Positions 50,536 to 61,764 of a stretch of 64,000 nucleotides of DNA are shown here, piece by piece. The first letter of the stretch is position 1; every line of letters begins with the position of its first letter. A program made the position numbers and the translations under genes. The stretch is from Harmonia axyridis (lineage: Eukaryota > Arthropoda > Insecta > Coleoptera > Coccinellidae), in assembly GCF_914767665.1 (NCBI RefSeq), contig NC_059506.1:2728001-2792000 (forward strand). Reading direction: 5' to 3'. The notes below the pieces were generated by a model. That model searched no databases, was not told where the DNA came from, and worked only from the letters and a program-made list of their open reading frames with translations.

Positions 50536-52063
50536 CACTGATCAACAATTGCTAGGGATCACTTATGAACTTCTCTTCATTTGTATTTTTTTCAAGTTAT
50601 CTCGTGAATATCTGTACATTATATGTTCTCTAAGGAAAAAGTAAGATGTTTTGAGTTGATTATATCAAAGTCTTCCTCACTTCATCGGCTCTTGTTCACA
50701 AAATCGATTATTATCTGTAGACTGTTACAGGTGGAGTGAAAAGCAATGTGGTATTTGTTATTAAATCTGTTTTATTTTTCGTTCAAACACATAAGTTGAC
50801 AATAATTGAAGAAATGATAACAATATCAGCTTATCAGTCATGCCGAGAAGACGTTTGGCTCCTGTGCAACTGGACCAAATCATACGGTGGATACAGGAAG
50901 GTTTGTCCCAGCGAGAAGTGTCCCGGCGGTTGAATGTTTCGCACAGTGTCGTGAGTCGGGCTTGGAATAGGTTCATCCAAAACGACTCAGTAGCTTATAT
51001 TCATGGGGGAGGTCGGCAGCGCAGTACAACAGCTGCCCAAGATCGTCTTTTGATCCTCAATGCTAGGAGAAATCCCACTTACCCGGCGTCGCGGCTCAAT
51101 AGATCACTGAGAGTTGCAACAGGAGTTCTAATTTCGAACCAGACTGTAAGACGACGACTACATGTTCGTGGTTTGAGAGCACGTAGGAGGGTACAACATC
51201 CCCGTTTGAATAGGGAACACCGGGTTCATCGACGACAATGGGCTGAGGAGCACCGCAATTGGACACTTGAAGATTGAAGCCGATGTTTATTTACGGATGA
51301 TTCTAGATTTCGTTTGGTCAACTCCGATGGACGTATTCTTGCTTGGAGGGAAAGAGGTCGAAGGTATGCAGAACAGTTTATGGTACCCACAACAGCTTTT
51401 GGCGGAGGTTCTATATGTGTATGGGGAGGCATTTGTTTGAACCAACGCACAGAGTTGGTTGTTCTGCAGAACACCACCATGACCAGCCAGAGATATCACG
51501 AAATGATTATTGAACCCATAATTGTTCCGTTTGCGGCTGCCGTGGGCGAGAATTTCATTTTAATTGACGATAATGCCCGTCCACACCGTAGTCGTCTGGT
51601 TAATGAAGCGCTAGAAACTCATGCTATTGATATGATGGACTGGCCAGCTCGCTCTCCAGACATGAATTGCATCGAACATGTCTGGTCTGAGATGTCTAGA
51701 CAATTGTCAACCTTAGAACAACCGATCAATAACCTGGAGGACCTTTCTAATGCTTTACGGGATATTTCGACGAATTTGCCCCAAAATTTTATAAATCGTT
51801 TGATCGAAAGTATGCCTCGTAGGGTATTCTACCCTACAAGGCTTCTTGTGGTTTCATCATAAAATTTTTATGTTATTCAAACACAGAATTTTGAGTGTTC
51901 CTAATAAAGTCTTTTTTTCTCTCCAACTTTCCATTTTTTCTCAAGTGAACCATATTATCAACTGAAAATACTCTGATATCTGACTAAATTTATAATCTTG
52001 GAGCGAATATTTCAGAAATAAATTTAGAACAAGTAAGTGATCCCTATCAATTGTTGAGCAGTG
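50536..52063 (+). mobile_element. Second Tc1-like family, nearly intact
   Basis: TA-flanked (50534-50535, 52064-52065). Terminal repeats CACTGATCAACAATTGCTAG and CACTGCTCAACAATTGATAG continue as GGATCAC. The family differs from the element at 34.1 kb in both ends and protein. Confidence 0.93.
50840..51862 (+). pseudogene. Tc1-like transposase with a single nonsense codon
   Basis: It opens MPRRRLAPVQLDQIIRWIQE with helix-turn-helix REVSRRLNVSHSVVSRAW. One TGA at about 51275 (LED*SRCLFTDDSRF, where relatives have Trp) interrupts it. The rest continues in frame through GGGSICVWGG, IDDNARPHRSRL and NCIEHVWSEM. Thirty-four residues lie between the last two catalytic positions (DD34E). No other lesion is visible in about 340 codons. 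Confidence 0.92.
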
Positions 52064-52065
52064 TA

Positions 52066-52489
52066 TTTGATACATCAACAACACAATGATCACTTTATGA
52101 CTGATTAACTCAAGAGTTATTTATAAAATATGAAGAAATAATAATTTAAAATCGGCTTTTATAGCCTAAAATAGTCAACTATGAGAAATATAAGAGAATC
52201 ACTTATTAAATTAAAACCTTATGAGTAAGAATAACATTGGGGGTTGATTTGAATTGTCAAGACAAATGAAGTTTATTGGCATAGGTCAAAAGATCATGAT
52301 ATCAAGAGTTCACATAACATAAACTGATAGGACTAGTGTGTATGAAGTATGATAACTTGGGGTGTGAGAGCTGTGAAATAAAGCATATCATAGACGTAGC
52401 ACGAAGCTCACGAAGGGTCTAGGGACATTACATTATTTCCTATAATGAATTAACTTTAAATTGCTATTGAACCAGATAAATTAGGCAAA
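52066..52489. other. Spacer without recognised feature
   Basis: No gene or repeat supported between the Tc1 and the LINE. Confidence 0.3.
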
Positions 52490-53310
52490 GTAGGGCGGCG
52501 TAGTAGCATCCCCCAAAAATTGCTATGGAAAGCTTTACATGAAACCAACATCAATTTTAATATCATATTAGCCATTAAAAAATTGTATCAGTGCTCTTAC
52601 TCTAAGGTTAAAATAAAAGGATCAACTTCTAAAGACTTCCTAACAACTAAAGGTATGAAACAAGGATGCTGTCTTTCACCCACCTTATTCAAAATATATT
52701 TAGAGCAAGCGTTAAAAATCTTGAAACGAAAACGCAGAGACATGGGTATTCCTTTAGCAAATAACAACTTGTTTACACTTTACGCTTTGCTGACGACCAG
52801 ATAGTCATAGCGCGAGATTATGATGACGTGGAGTACATGGCTCGCAAATTAATCGAAGAATATAAGAAATGGGGTTAGGAAGTCAACATCGAGAAAACAA
52901 GATACATGAACATCGGAGGTACCCGGCAAGATCTTATATTAAATAATGGACAACAGATAAAATACTGCGACAATTATAAGTATTTAGGTTTAGAAATCTC
53001 AGATGATGGAGGATTAGACCAAGCTATCAGGAAGAGGAATACACTGGGAGGAAGAGCTATCACGCGACTCAACAGCATAATATGGGACCAACACATACCA
53101 AAGTCGAACAAGCACAGGATATACAATACAATAATAAAAAGTATTGCAACATATGGAAGTGAGGTATGGCAACTGAAAACATCAGCAGAAAGAAACCCTC
53201 GAAGCACCAGAAATGGATTTCTGGAGGCGTGCAGCAGGAAGATCAAGGTTGGAGAGATTCACGAACAACAGGATAAAGCTAGGTTGACATGGCTAGTGGA
53301 TCACAGCTGT
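52490..53310 (+). pseudogene. LINE reverse transcriptase relic
   Basis: The plus strand reads LLWKALHETNINFNIILAI, GMKQGCCLSPTLFKIYLEQA, the active site as FADDQIVI (shifted frame), then NYKYLGLEISDDGGLD and RIYNTIIKSIATYGSEVWQL. It continues out of frame as EMDFWRRAAGRSRLERF. This is an RTE/CRE-like LINE, dead by stops and frameshifts. Confidence 0.8.
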
Positions 53311-53330
53311 GGTTCAAGAATACATGGAAA

Positions 53331-53403
53331 ACTACCCGTGTCAACGGAAGAAACGTGCGAATATTCACGAAATGAACGATTTATCCTAGTTGACACGGGT
53401 AGT
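53331..53403. repeat. 15-base perfect inverted repeat around a 43-base loop
   Basis: ACTACCCGTGTCAAC and GTTGACACGGGTAGT face each other. A third, partial copy (CTCGTGTCAACGGAGGAG) follows at about 53440. Confidence 0.8.
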
Positions 53404-54096
53404 GAAGCACAAGCGAGGTTAGTTATGTGTAGAGATTGACTCGTGTCAACGGAGGAGTTGTGAGACTATTCTCGAAACGGACGGTTTCGAAGGCGGCACG
53501 AACGTAAAATGGGATATCAAACATGTTAGATATTTAACGTGTTTCGTGGTCTTTGAGCGACCATAGTGGAAGAAGACAAGGGTTATTTTCGATCTTTTTT
53601 TACTCAGTTGTGCTGTACTAGGTTTGTGATACTTTGTAACTTTTTTTTGTTACATACTACTCTGAAACTATTTCCCAAAATATGTTTATTGGGTTTCAAC
53701 GGATGAAATAAATTTTTAGTACATATACTAAATATCACAAAATTCAATTAAAAGCCAGGCCAGCACCGAAGTCATAAATTTTTTGTCTTTCACAGGAATA
53801 CTCAAAAATTAGAAAAAAAATTCATCCCAGCACATCTGTATTTCGATTTTGTGCTGCACTTATGGAAAGTTGTGCCCTTGACATTTTCGTAAAAAAAAAA
53901 TTGAAGAAAGTTAGTCGTGCACTTTCGTTTTTCTTCGGCCAAAATTGCTTCAGATACTTTTGCTACATTTGTGCAGTTGCCTTGTTGTGGTCAGATTTTC
54001 AGAAATAACTCTCTACTTTTTCTTCAAAGGATGGAAATCAGTAAATTGTTTGAAAATCTGACAGACATTAGTCAGCTGAAATATAAAGCCCAACTA
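53404..54096. other. Spacer without recognised feature
   Basis: No supported gene; AT-rich text with homopolymer runs. Confidence 0.3.
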
Positions 54097-54098
54097 TA

Positions 54099-54349
54099 CA
54101 GGGTGATTCTTTGCTTGTACATGCCCGATTCCATTCCATTTGCGAGATATAACTAAAAATTAAATTTTTTTATGGATTTCCAACAGCCCATATCTTTTCA
54201 ACCGAGCCGATTCGGAAAAAATGGTAAAGGAAAAAGGTATTTCGTTTGACGTCAGAAATTGCGATCTGCAAATTTCGAATTTAATTCTACTGATAAGTTT
54301 ATCGCACAATGAAATTCCACTCATAAGGCAATATTTATTGATCACCCTG
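54099..54349. mobile_element. TACAGGGTGATTC-type MITE
   Basis: CAGGGTGATTCTT and TTGATCACCCTG ends are flanked by TA on each side. It is related to the next element through ATGAAATTCCACTCATAAGG. Confidence 0.85.
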
Positions 54350-54437
54350 TATGACAGTGCCAATAATGATTTTTGAATTTTCTCTATGAATTAATTATTT
54401 GTGGTTACGAATTCGAGATAAAAGCAAAAAGCACATA

Positions 54438-54614
54438 CAGGGTGATCCAATATTTCCAAAAATAGAAGTCCGGATCTGATTTGTTCCCGATTTCAGAAAG
54501 ATTGAAGGAAGGCGATAGTAGAGTGACTACACTCCATAATTTGAAATTATCCTGTCGATTAGTTAAAGAGTTATTGAACTATGAAATTTCACTTATAAGG
54601 TAAACATCACCCTG
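54438..54614. mobile_element. TACAGGGTGATCC-type MITE
   Basis: CAGGGTGATCC and CATCACCCTG ends, TA-flanked. It shares the ATGAAATTTCACTTATAAGG segment with the MITE 90 bases upstream. Confidence 0.82.
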
Positions 54615-54616
54615 TA

Positions 54617-55100
54617 TATAGCAAACGGCGATCTTGATACGAGTCCTTCATGATGACCTTCATTTATGCATCCATTTGTCGCATTCTTTCCGGGATACCC
54701 TGTCTATAGCCTAACTATAAAAAAATATTCTCAGACAAAAATTTTTGTGAAAATATTAACGGCAAGAGAAAACGAAAAAGCGAGATTCCTTGGATAAAAA
54801 CAGTCCTATGAAAATAGACCCACAAACGTTTTGCGATTGATCAACAAAAATCACATGTTTAGAAATTCGGAATGAGATTTAATTCGGTCATAAACAACAG
54901 GCAGAAATACCGACAAAGTTAATTCCCATCAAAAAGGAGCCGCATCATAGTCATAAATATCTAGATTGACGCAGAAAGACATGTGCAGTCATCAGGGCTG
55001 GTCGGCATGCCTTTGTGCCGACGAAGAAACAACATAAATATGCCAAATAGGTTATGGCGATACGAATATACGTCGTTTCGTCGCCCGTGAATAAGGCGTA
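54617..55100. other. Spacer with weak repeat similarity
   Basis: The text near 54780-54850 (GATTCCTTGGATAAAAAC, CACAAACGTTTTGCGATTG) resembles inner parts of the 1.3 kb TIR element family. Nothing else is supported. Confidence 0.35.
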
Positions 55101-55106
55101 AAATCA

Positions 55107-55361
55107 TTGAACGCAATGCACTACCCATGTCAACCTAGCTTAAAGGAAATTATGGGGGTTACTCATACAATAACGCAAGACATCAAGATCAATCAGCTCA
55201 GATGGTATGGACATGTGCGAAGAATGGAAGACCAACGCCTGCCAAAACAAATCCTTGATTGGACACCACAAGGAAGAAGGAAAAGAGGACGCCCTAGAAA
55301 GAGCTGGAGAGAAGAAGTTGACAGAGAGATAAGGGAGAGAGAATTAGATGAAGATCTGTAG
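55107..55361 (+). pseudogene. RTE-like LINE C-terminal fragment
   Basis: The frame contains NQLRWYGHVRRMEDQRLPKQ, ILDWTPQGRRKRGRPRKSW and REEVDREIRERELDEDL. This is the GHVxRM and GRPRxxW tail of RTE-like LINEs. Its second half recurs in reverse complement at 57457-57627. Confidence 0.8.
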
Positions 55362-57627
55362 ATGGATAGGGAAGCTTGGAGAGTAGGCATCGGAAGAAGT
55401 CGGAGGACGATCTGACACCGATAGGTCTCGTAAAGACCACGTCAAACCTAGGGAGAATGTAGATCAAAGGATAACCCACCTGCTATGACAAAATTCCCAT
55501 TATAAAAGACTTACCGTTTTCGGGATATTTTTTTTTGTTGAAAATAATTAATTTTTGCCCCTTTCAATAGTTCTGCCCTTACGGTTGGTACAATTTTACA
55601 TCCTTCTGGTTAATATTTTCAGTAAAATATTGCTGAAAAATGATTTTAACGTCTACATTGAAAGCATCCTCCAAAAATTTTAAAGGGGGGCTATGAGAAA
55701 TATTTTTATTGGAAATTTTGGTAGTGGATTATTTTGTTCATGAGGTTTAGCCCATCGTAGTGGAAAAAAAATGTACCAAGCTACTGCTGCACATTATACC
55801 AATAAATTGTCTATTTTATAGTGATATTAAAGAGGTCTCATACAAGTCATTTGTTATTCAAAGAAAAAAGATATGGCTGTTTGCATCCAAATGGGTACGT
55901 TTCTGACAAAATCAAGTTTGTCAATTCTGTTAAGAAATCTTCGATGTTGCATTACTTAGTGAACAATGGCAACTGTTTACGTGCGAAAATATTACTCGCA
56001 AAATTATTCACCTTAACGAAATTCAATTTTGCCGGCAAATTTTGGAAAACATCATGCAGATCCAGATTTTTTTAATAAGATCATTTGGAGCGACGAGTCT
56101 TCCTGTACCAAGGATAGGTACATGAATACCTAAATCCTCTGGACTTTTAATATTGGGGTTGCCTAAAAGACAAAGTATACGCAACACCCATACGTGATGA
56201 AGCCGAATTGCGGATGCGTTCTCTCAATTCGGCATCATCACGTATGGGTGTAGCGTATACTTTGTCTTTTCGGCAGCCCAATATTGAAAGTCCAGAGGAT
56301 TTAGGTATTCATGTACCTATCCTTGGTACAGGAAGACTCGTCACTCCAAATAATAAAAGTCCATAGGATTTAGGTCAGGTGAACGAGGAGGCCACAAAAT
56401 TTACCCTTCTCTTCCAGAGAAGGGGATAAGTTCTATGCAAATAAGCGGTAACTTCGAGTCAGTAATGGGCTGAGCATCCTTCATGTTGAAACCACAGACT
56501 ACGTCGCAGCGCCAGTGGCACATCTTCCAATAAAATCGGCAGCTGGTTGGTTAAAAATTCCAAATAATAGTTTGCGTTCAGTGATGGCGGCAGTTCGATC
56601 GGGCCCAAAATTGCACCATTAAATATTTTAGTCCATAAATTGATCTTCAATCGATATTGTGATCTATCTTCTATCTCCTCGTGTGGATTTATGATATTCC
56701 ACCTATGCAAATTGTTGAAGATTCATGTACCCATCCTTGGTATAGGAAGACTCGTCGCTCCAAATGATCTTATTAAAAAAATCTGGATCTGCATGATGTT
56801 TTCCAAAATTTGCCGGCAAAATTGAATTTCGTTGAGGTGAATAATTATGCGAGTAATATTTTCGCACGTTAACAATTGCCATTGTTCACTAAGTAATGCA
56901 ACATCGAAGATTTCTTAACAGAATTGACAAACTTGATTTTGTTAGAAACGTACCCATTTGGATGCAAACAGCCATATCTTTTTTCTTTGAATAACAAATG
57001 ACTTGTGTGAGACCTCTTTAAACTCACAATAAAATAGACAATTTATTGGTGTAATGTGCAGCAGTAGCTTGGTACATTTTTTTTCCACTACGATGGGCTA
57101 AACCTCATGAACAAAATAATCCACTACCAAAATTTCCAATAAAAATATTTCTCATAGCCCCCCTTCAAAATTTTCGGAGGATGCTTTCAATGTAGACGTT
57201 GAAATCATTTTTCAGCAATATTTTACTGAAAATATTAACCAGAAGGATGTAAAATTGTACCAACCGTAAAGGCAGAACTATTGAAAGGGGCCAAAATTAA
57301 TTATTTTCAAAAAAAAAAATATCTCGAAAACGGTTAGTCTTTTATAATGGGAATTTTGTCATAGCAGGTGGGTTATCCTTTGATCTATATTCTCTCTAGG
57401 TTTGACGTGGTCTTTACGGGACCTATCGGTATCAGATCGTCCTCCGACTTCTTCCGATGCCTACTCTCCAAGCTTCCCTATCCATCTACAGATCTTCATC
57501 TAATTCTCTCTCCCTTATCTCTCTGTCAACTCCTTCTCTCCAGCTCTTTCTAGGGCGTCCTCTGTTCCTTCTTCCTTGTGGTGTCCAATCAAGGATTTGT
57601 TTTGGCAGGCGTTGGTCTTCCATTCTT
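55222..57627. repeat. 2.4 kb imperfect palindrome of mariner-like transposase copies
   Basis: The left arm 55222-56210 is matched in reverse by 56225-57627. The right arm carries about 365 extra bases (56356-56720). The inner hairpin (loop 56211-56224) consists of transposase text: GCLKDKVYATPIRDEAELR on each outgoing strand. Outside it come IIWSDESS (first Asp), the 5' region, and finally the LINE tail and GGTTATCCTTTGATCTA ends. So two copies of one mariner-like element stand head to head. The left one is internally deleted from just after the first Asp to the C-terminus. Confidence 0.85.
56356..56800 (-). pseudogene. Mariner-like transposase core in the palindrome's right arm
   Basis: The minus strand reads IIWSDESS in broken frame, then MHRWNIINPHEEIEDRSQY, IFNGAILGPIELPPSLNANY and LLEDVPLALRRSLWFQHEGC (second catalytic Asp replaced by Glu), then a stop. 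This section is absent from the left arm. Confidence 0.72.
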
Positions 57628-57639
57628 CTATTTTACTGA

Positions 57640-57835
57640 AAAAATTAACCAGAAAGATGTAAAATTGTACCAACCGTAAGGGCAGAACTATTGAAAGGGG
57701 CAAAATTAATTATCTAAAAAAAAAAATATATACCTCGAAAACGGTAAGACTTTTATGATGGGAATTTTGACATAGCAGGTGGGTTATCCTTTGATCTACA
57801 TTCTCCCACGGTTTGACGTGGTCTTTACGGTTCAC
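57640..57835. repeat. Direct repeat of the palindrome's outer segment
   Basis: TTAACCAGAAAGATGTAAAA, GTACCAACCGTAAGGGCAGA and GGTGGGTTATCCTTTGATCT repeat 57235-57420 in the same orientation. It ends at TTCACCCTATA beside a short (ATGT)n tract. Confidence 0.8.
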
Positions 57836-58620
57836 CCTATATGTATGTATGTATAGGGCAGCGAAATTTTATTTTGCCGGAGAGGCAAAAGGTCTGGCTT
57901 CGGCCCTGAATCCAATTTCCCTCCGATGCGGTGCGTGGTCCTTCTGATTTAGAAGAACATTTTTTTCATCCCTACTCGGAAACAATAAGTTGGGGCGTTT
58001 CAACTGAGGAGGGCAATATTGGTGTTTTCTGGGCGAGAAGTGCGTCAATCTCAATTTTTGAACACAAACCACATACCTACCTTTCATTCGAGCAATATGT
58101 ATCTTATAAGTGTCTGAGTTATGTGTCAAACATTCTTTATTCATCTGTACTATATAGGTGTGACAACGGGTTTCATCGAAAAGTTGACTTTTCTTGAATA
58201 TACCAGAGGAAGAAAAAGCAAATCCTTTCTCTAGAGGAACGGGATTTGGTGTACTTGCTGCAATAAAAAATATTCAAATTTCATCAATTCTTTCAATAGA
58301 AGTACCATCATCACTTTGTTCTGTTGTCACAGTTTCTTTTTCAGATTCCATATCGATAGAAATATTCTACGGAATTATCTATTGACAATGTAAGAAATAA
58401 TGACAACCAACTGTCAAATGACCATATTTTCTTCAGTGACACAAATAGGTTTATAATTTCAAATTATCAACGGCTGGTCGTATAAAGCAACTGAGGCCGG
58501 CCTCAAATAGAAATTGATGTGAAAATGTGAAATATTTCTCATTTTATTTATTGAAATATAAAACGATATTAACTGAAAATTCGATGTTTGTCCCTCACCG
58601 TACATTTCTAGATTTCTTTC
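57836..58620. other. Spacer without recognised gene
   Basis: A 91-codon minus-strand frame (57869-58144) has no domain I recognise and no splice or promoter support. Confidence 0.3.
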
Positions 58621-58624
58621 ACCG

Positions 58625-59119
58625 CAATGCTCCATCCTCAATCCTCAATCCTCAATCCTCAAGAGCGATATTCCAACCAAGCTGAAGAGAAAGGCTTTCA
58701 ACATGTGTGTTCTACCCGGTCTAACCTACGGTGCAGAGACCTTAACCCTGACCAAAGCATCGGCAAGAAAACTGCAGAAAACGCAGCGCAGGATGGAACG
58801 ATCGATGCTGGGAATAAGTCTAAGAGACAGAATTCGAAACGAGGAGATTCGCAGAAGGACGGGTGTGGATGATGTTTTGGAGAGAGTGACGAGAGCTAAA
58901 TGGAGGTGGGCAGGACATGTTGCAAGATCTAACGACGGAAGATGGACGAGGAAAATTCTGGAATGGCGACCAAGAGCAGACAAGCGAAGCCGAGGCCGAC
59001 CTCCAACGAGATGGACCGATGACTTGAAAAGAATCCACACCAACTGGATGGAAGCCGCACAGAATAGAGAAAGATGGAAATGCCTTGGGGAGGCCTATGT
59101 CCAGCAGTGGACGGTTTAG
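58625..59119 (+). mobile_element. RTE-like LINE, 5'-truncated, intact C-terminal frame
   Basis: Four copies of ATCCTCA (58632-58659) precede an open frame. It runs KLKRKAFNMCVLPGLTYGAE, RVTRAKWRWAGHVARSND, GRPPTRWTDDLKRI and ends WKCLGEAYVQQWTV. These are the last 145 residues of an endonuclease-reverse transcriptase LINE with no stop, indicating a young insertion. Confidence 0.85.
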
Positions 59120-59222
59120 GGCTGAATGATGAATGCTCCATGTCCAACCAATACAGTTCATTTTCTAATATGTTACTAATTAAACATGGAAAATCAAAAA
59201 TAAGTTGTAAGTACCACTCATA

Positions 59223-60151
59223 AAGGGTGTTTTTTTTTCGAGGTATACAACTTTAAGTACGCATTACTGTTCAAGATGACGACCGATTTTACAGCTGTTA
59301 AGCGATTTATTCTCAGTTTGGTTTGGCAATTCATCATGAATAGAATCAAGCCTGAACAACGCTTGCAAATAGTGCAATTTCATTTCGAAAATAATGGTTC
59401 TGTGCGGAATACGTATCGCGCACAACGTCTATTTTATTTTGTTTAGCGATGAAGCCACTTCTGGTTGAATGGCTACGTCAACAAACCAAACTGCTGCATT
59501 TGGAGTGAACCTAATCCTCAAGTGTATGTCGAAACACCGTTACATCCACAAAAACTGACTGTAGTATGGGCTGGTGGAATCATTGGTCCGTACTTCTTCA
59601 AAAACGATGATGGCCAGAACGTTACAGTCAATGGTGATCGGTATAGAGCCATGATTACTAACTTTTTCATTCCTGAATTGAACAAACATGATGTTCATGA
59701 GCTGTGATTCCAACAAGACGGCGCAACATGTCACACAGCTCGTGCCTCAATCGATTTATTGAAAGACACGTTTGGGACCGCCTAATTTCACGTTTTGGAC
59801 CTGTGAATTGGCCTCCAAGATCTTGTGATTTAACACTGCTAGACAACTTTCTGTGGGGAAATGTAAAATTTTGGTCTATGCGGATAAGCCACAAACCCTT
59901 GACCATTTGGAAGACAACATTCGCCGTGTTATTGCCGATATACGGCCACAAATGTTGGAAAAAGTCATCGAAAATTGGACGTCCAGATTGGACTACATAC
60001 GAGCCAGCCGTGGTGGTCGTATGCCAGAAATCATATTTAAAATGTAATGCCACAAGATTATCTTGCGGATAAATAAAATTCATGTCAATGGAATAATCCA
60101 TCGTTGTTTTATTGCAATTTTAAGTTCTATAGCTCAAAAAAAAACACCCTT
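59223..60151 (+). mobile_element. rosa-type mariner deletion derivative, copy 3 (both ends intact)
   Basis: TA (59221-59222, 60152-60153) flanks inverted ends AAGGGTGTTTTTTTTTCGAG and CTCAAAAAAAAACACCCTT. The internal structure equals copies 1 and 2: transposase start, the deletion junction CGTCTATTTTATTTTGTTTAG, then the C-terminal half with stops (after VHEL) and a frameshift near 59775. The 929-base length and shared junction define the non-autonomous subfamily. Confidence 0.92.
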
Positions 60152-60289
60152 TAGAAAGATGAAGCCTTGAGTTCCCATTTTTTTGTAAGGAATTTCTTGC
60201 TGATTGTTTTTTTTTCGTGACCTTTATAGATATGCAGTATACTTTGTTTTGTGTTTCAATCCATGTAATGTATGTATTTAAGAATATTC

Positions 60290-60345
60290 CAGAGCCCTGA
60301 TGATGATAACAAAAGTTATCGAAACTATCACCAACTACCTAATAC
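60290..60345 (+). ncRNA. Hammerhead-ribozyme-like motif
   Basis: CTGATGA (60297-60303) is followed by a stem GATAAC-AAAA-GTTATC and then GAAA (60321-60324). That is the order of the hammerhead catalytic core. Penelope-like elements are known to carry such motifs. One extra T lies between CTGATGA and the stem, and stems I and III are not convincing by eye. A degenerate relative, CCCTGATGATGGCCATG, is at about 17370. Confidence 0.4.
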
Positions 60346-60439
60346 CATGAACCCATTAATACATTAAACTTATGTTGGATTGAACCTTCTGTACGAACAG
60401 TACTTATACATTATTATTATACATTATCTATCTACTTAT

Positions 60440-60790
60440 CGTCAACATATCTAAACCAATATGAGAAAAATTAAGCTATTGGGTTTCGTTGAATTCTCAT
60501 TTCAAGATTATTCATAAAAATCTCGGCTAATAAAGGGGTAATAGGGTTTTCCATAATCAAATCTTTTACAAATTTGTAGATCTTGTTATTAGATTGGTAA
60601 GAATTTTGGTTGATACAAATTATGAGGTTTTCTAGAATATCTTACTTAATAATTATATAGCATTCATTAGTGTTCAATAAATCTCCCAATACCTCAATAG
60701 TCTCATTAGGTGGAATACTAGAGAAAAATTTTGTATATATATCGAATAAAATTAATTTAGCATCAGTTGATAATCTGATATTTATTGTTT
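60440..60790 (-). pseudogene. Penelope-like element reverse transcriptase relic
   Basis: The minus strand reads LFDIYTKFFSSIPPNETIEV, then IYKFVKDLIMENPITPLLAE and IFMNNLE. The PLLAEIFMNNLE block is characteristic of Penelope-type reverse transcriptase. The upstream (M)G(N/S)PL motif is altered to MENPI, and stops break the frame. Confidence 0.68.
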
Positions 60791-61711
60791 CGGATTAGTT
60801 GTATTGAATATTTGATTGAATATTTCGGTTTGAATTCAATTAAGTTTTGGATGATTTCAATTAATTTTCTGGACTGTTTTGTCGAAGGAGCAGTTATTAA
60901 TGAAACAACGAGTCTAATAGGATGATTATTTTTTGTAATTTGATTTAAGAATACATTTTTGGATGTTGAGGATTCATAAGGATTAGTTTATTTTTCGAAA
61001 TATTCTGAAAATGGGATGAAACAGAGGTAAGAGAGCAGATTTTATTTGTTTCTGAAATTTTGATGTTAGTTTACAGTTAATAATTTGTAAATTATTAGTT
61101 TGTAGGAATGAATTTTATTTTTTTATATATTCTTGTTGGAGCTAAGCGACTATAGTATTGCTTTTATCAGCAAGAGTAAAATCAAATCAATATCTGTAAT
61201 CTTCTTTTTTATTATAAGAGTAACGTTCTTGAATAATGTTTTATTATTATTATTATTATTGTTTCAATAAGAGAAGAGGTACAATACCTATAAACTCAAA
61301 CTTAAAAAAATTAACATTCGGAAACTAAATACTCAAAACAAAAATTATGGTTTACAAGGAGAAAAAAAAGAATTATTAGGACTAGAATTATTTTATCTCC
61401 GTTTATTTTGGATCCAATATTATATGATTGAAATAATTCTTATTATTTGTGAGATACACTGTATAGCTTAAAACTCAGGAAAATACTTATATTTGTGATA
61501 AATTTGTATTTTAATAGTTATATTTCCTTGATTTTACACAAGCTTCTTCCATATTCTTTCATTATTGAGAACATAGTTGAAAGTATTATTCAGATATCAA
61601 TCATTCCGCAATACGAATCACTGGTATAGTCATAATAATTTTCTTTAGAAATTTTTCGATATGGGGGTAAGGGTTTGTAATCAATGAAACGGATAAAAAA
61701 AATTTATATTA
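60791..61711. other. AT-rich spacer, probably more Penelope debris
   Basis: It contains a simple (TTA)n tract near 61238-61262. No separate feature is supported. Confidence 0.35.
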
Positions 61712-61717
61712 TTTATT
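61712..61717 (-). terminator. Poly(A) signal of the RING gene
   Basis: AATAAA on the minus strand begins 48 bases after the stop codon; a second overlapping AATAAT follows. Confidence 0.6.
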
Positions 61718-61764
61718 AATAAAAAACATTCGATAATAATATGTACAATGTCCTATATAACATA

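Noticed and set aside
57869..58144. 91-codon minus-strand frame rich in Pro, Arg and Lys
   Set aside because: No start context, splice sites or recognisable family; left as spacer.
58726..59161. Minus-strand frames of about 110 codons
   Set aside because: Antisense to the RTE-like LINE C-terminus.
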